NCBI GenBank assembly: GCA_043816955.1
Contig: JBDRHL010000050.1
Location: 1 to 5,766, forward strand
Length of the DNA: 5,766 bases
Reading direction: 5' to 3'
Source of the DNA: JBDRHL01 sp043816955
GTDB lineage: Bacteria > Planctomycetota > Phycisphaerae > Sedimentisphaerales > CAYZTY01
Shown: positions 5,629-5,766 of the stretch, piece by piece
How the letters are laid out: each line of letters starts with the position of its first letter
Numbering within the stretch: the stretch's first letter is position 1
The notes under the pieces: generated by a model
Told to the model about the DNA's origin: nothing
Seen by the model: only the letters and a program-made list of their open reading frames with translations
Database searches by the model: none
Translations under genes and position numbers: made by a program

Positions 5629-5766
5629 TCAGTCATTTGCCTCTGATTCACGTACCGCCTTGCCATAGTCCACCCACTTAGTGGGTTTGCTTGACAGCAG
5701 CGAGAATATTACCAACAAAAATGTGGAAATACCTATTGTACTCATGCCTGCCATCTGAGGAGATAA
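5629..5766 (-). CDS. C-terminal end of a membrane protein, possibly a solute symporter
   Basis: The minus-strand frame entering at the right edge is open for 45 codons and stops with TGA at 5631-5629. The visible piece starts LSPQMAGMSTIGIS, continues through a hydrophobic stretch (TFLLVIFSLLSS, about residues 15-26) that looks like a last membrane helix, and ends in a hydrophilic tail containing KPTKWVDYGKAVRE. The 35-base gap and shared strand fit an operon with the sulfatase. Sodium:solute symporters often neighbour sulfatases and Gfo/Idh/MocA genes and can end in a helix plus a short cytoplasmic tail, so a transporter is a reasonable guess, but no family motif is visible. A separate 41-residue membrane peptide starting at the ATG at 5754 is possible but lacks a ribosome binding site. 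Confidence 0.5.
   Translation of the reverse strand, partial: LSPQMAGMSTIGISTFLLVIFSLLSSKPTKWVDYGKAVRESEAND

Noticed and set aside
5672..5686. Six-bp hairpin acccac-tta-gtgggt, considered as a terminator
   Set aside because: It lies inside the coding frame of the partial membrane protein (the KPTKW codons) and has no following T run.

Overview
The window is a single-strand block of metabolic genes, all read on the minus strand, so transcription runs from high to low coordinates. No RNA gene, CRISPR array or insertion sequence is visible. The moderate GC content and the mix of a type I sulfatase, a Gfo/Idh/MocA oxidoreductase and small TPP/lipoyl enzymes suggest a sugar-degrading bacterium of the PVC group (Planctomycetota such as Phycisphaerae, or Lentisphaerae/Kiritimatiellae). 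This is inference from gene content; no marker gene is present.

Layout in transcription order: the C-terminus of a membrane protein, possibly a transporter (5766-5629); a Cys-type sulfatase without a signal peptide (5593-4109, GTG start); a Gfo/Idh/MocA oxidoreductase with a Cys-rich insert (4040-2763, GTG start); TPP-dependent 2-oxo acid dehydrogenase E1 alpha (2723-1752) and E1 beta (1733-759); and an 84-residue free-standing lipoyl-domain protein (752-498). A 314-base gap with hairpin-rich, repeat-like sequence follows. The window ends in the first 61 codons of a split transketolase N-terminal subunit (183-1). Gaps from the sulfatase to the lipoyl gene are 68, 39, 18 and 6 bases. Good Shine-Dalgarno sites precede four of these genes, so this looks like one operon.

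Working model (inference): a sulfated or desulfated sugar derivative is taken up, desulfated in the cytoplasm, oxidised or epimerised by the Gfo/Idh/MocA enzyme, and carbon-carbon bonds are then cut by TPP chemistry. In that last step E1 alpha/beta would pass an acyl or aldehyde unit to the small lipoyl carrier, and the transketolase would handle ketose intermediates.

The most notable point is that the E1 pair comes with a minimal lipoyl carrier but no E2 acyltransferase or E3 in view. The E1 subunits also have unusual residues, including several cysteines, in the loops near the expected active site.
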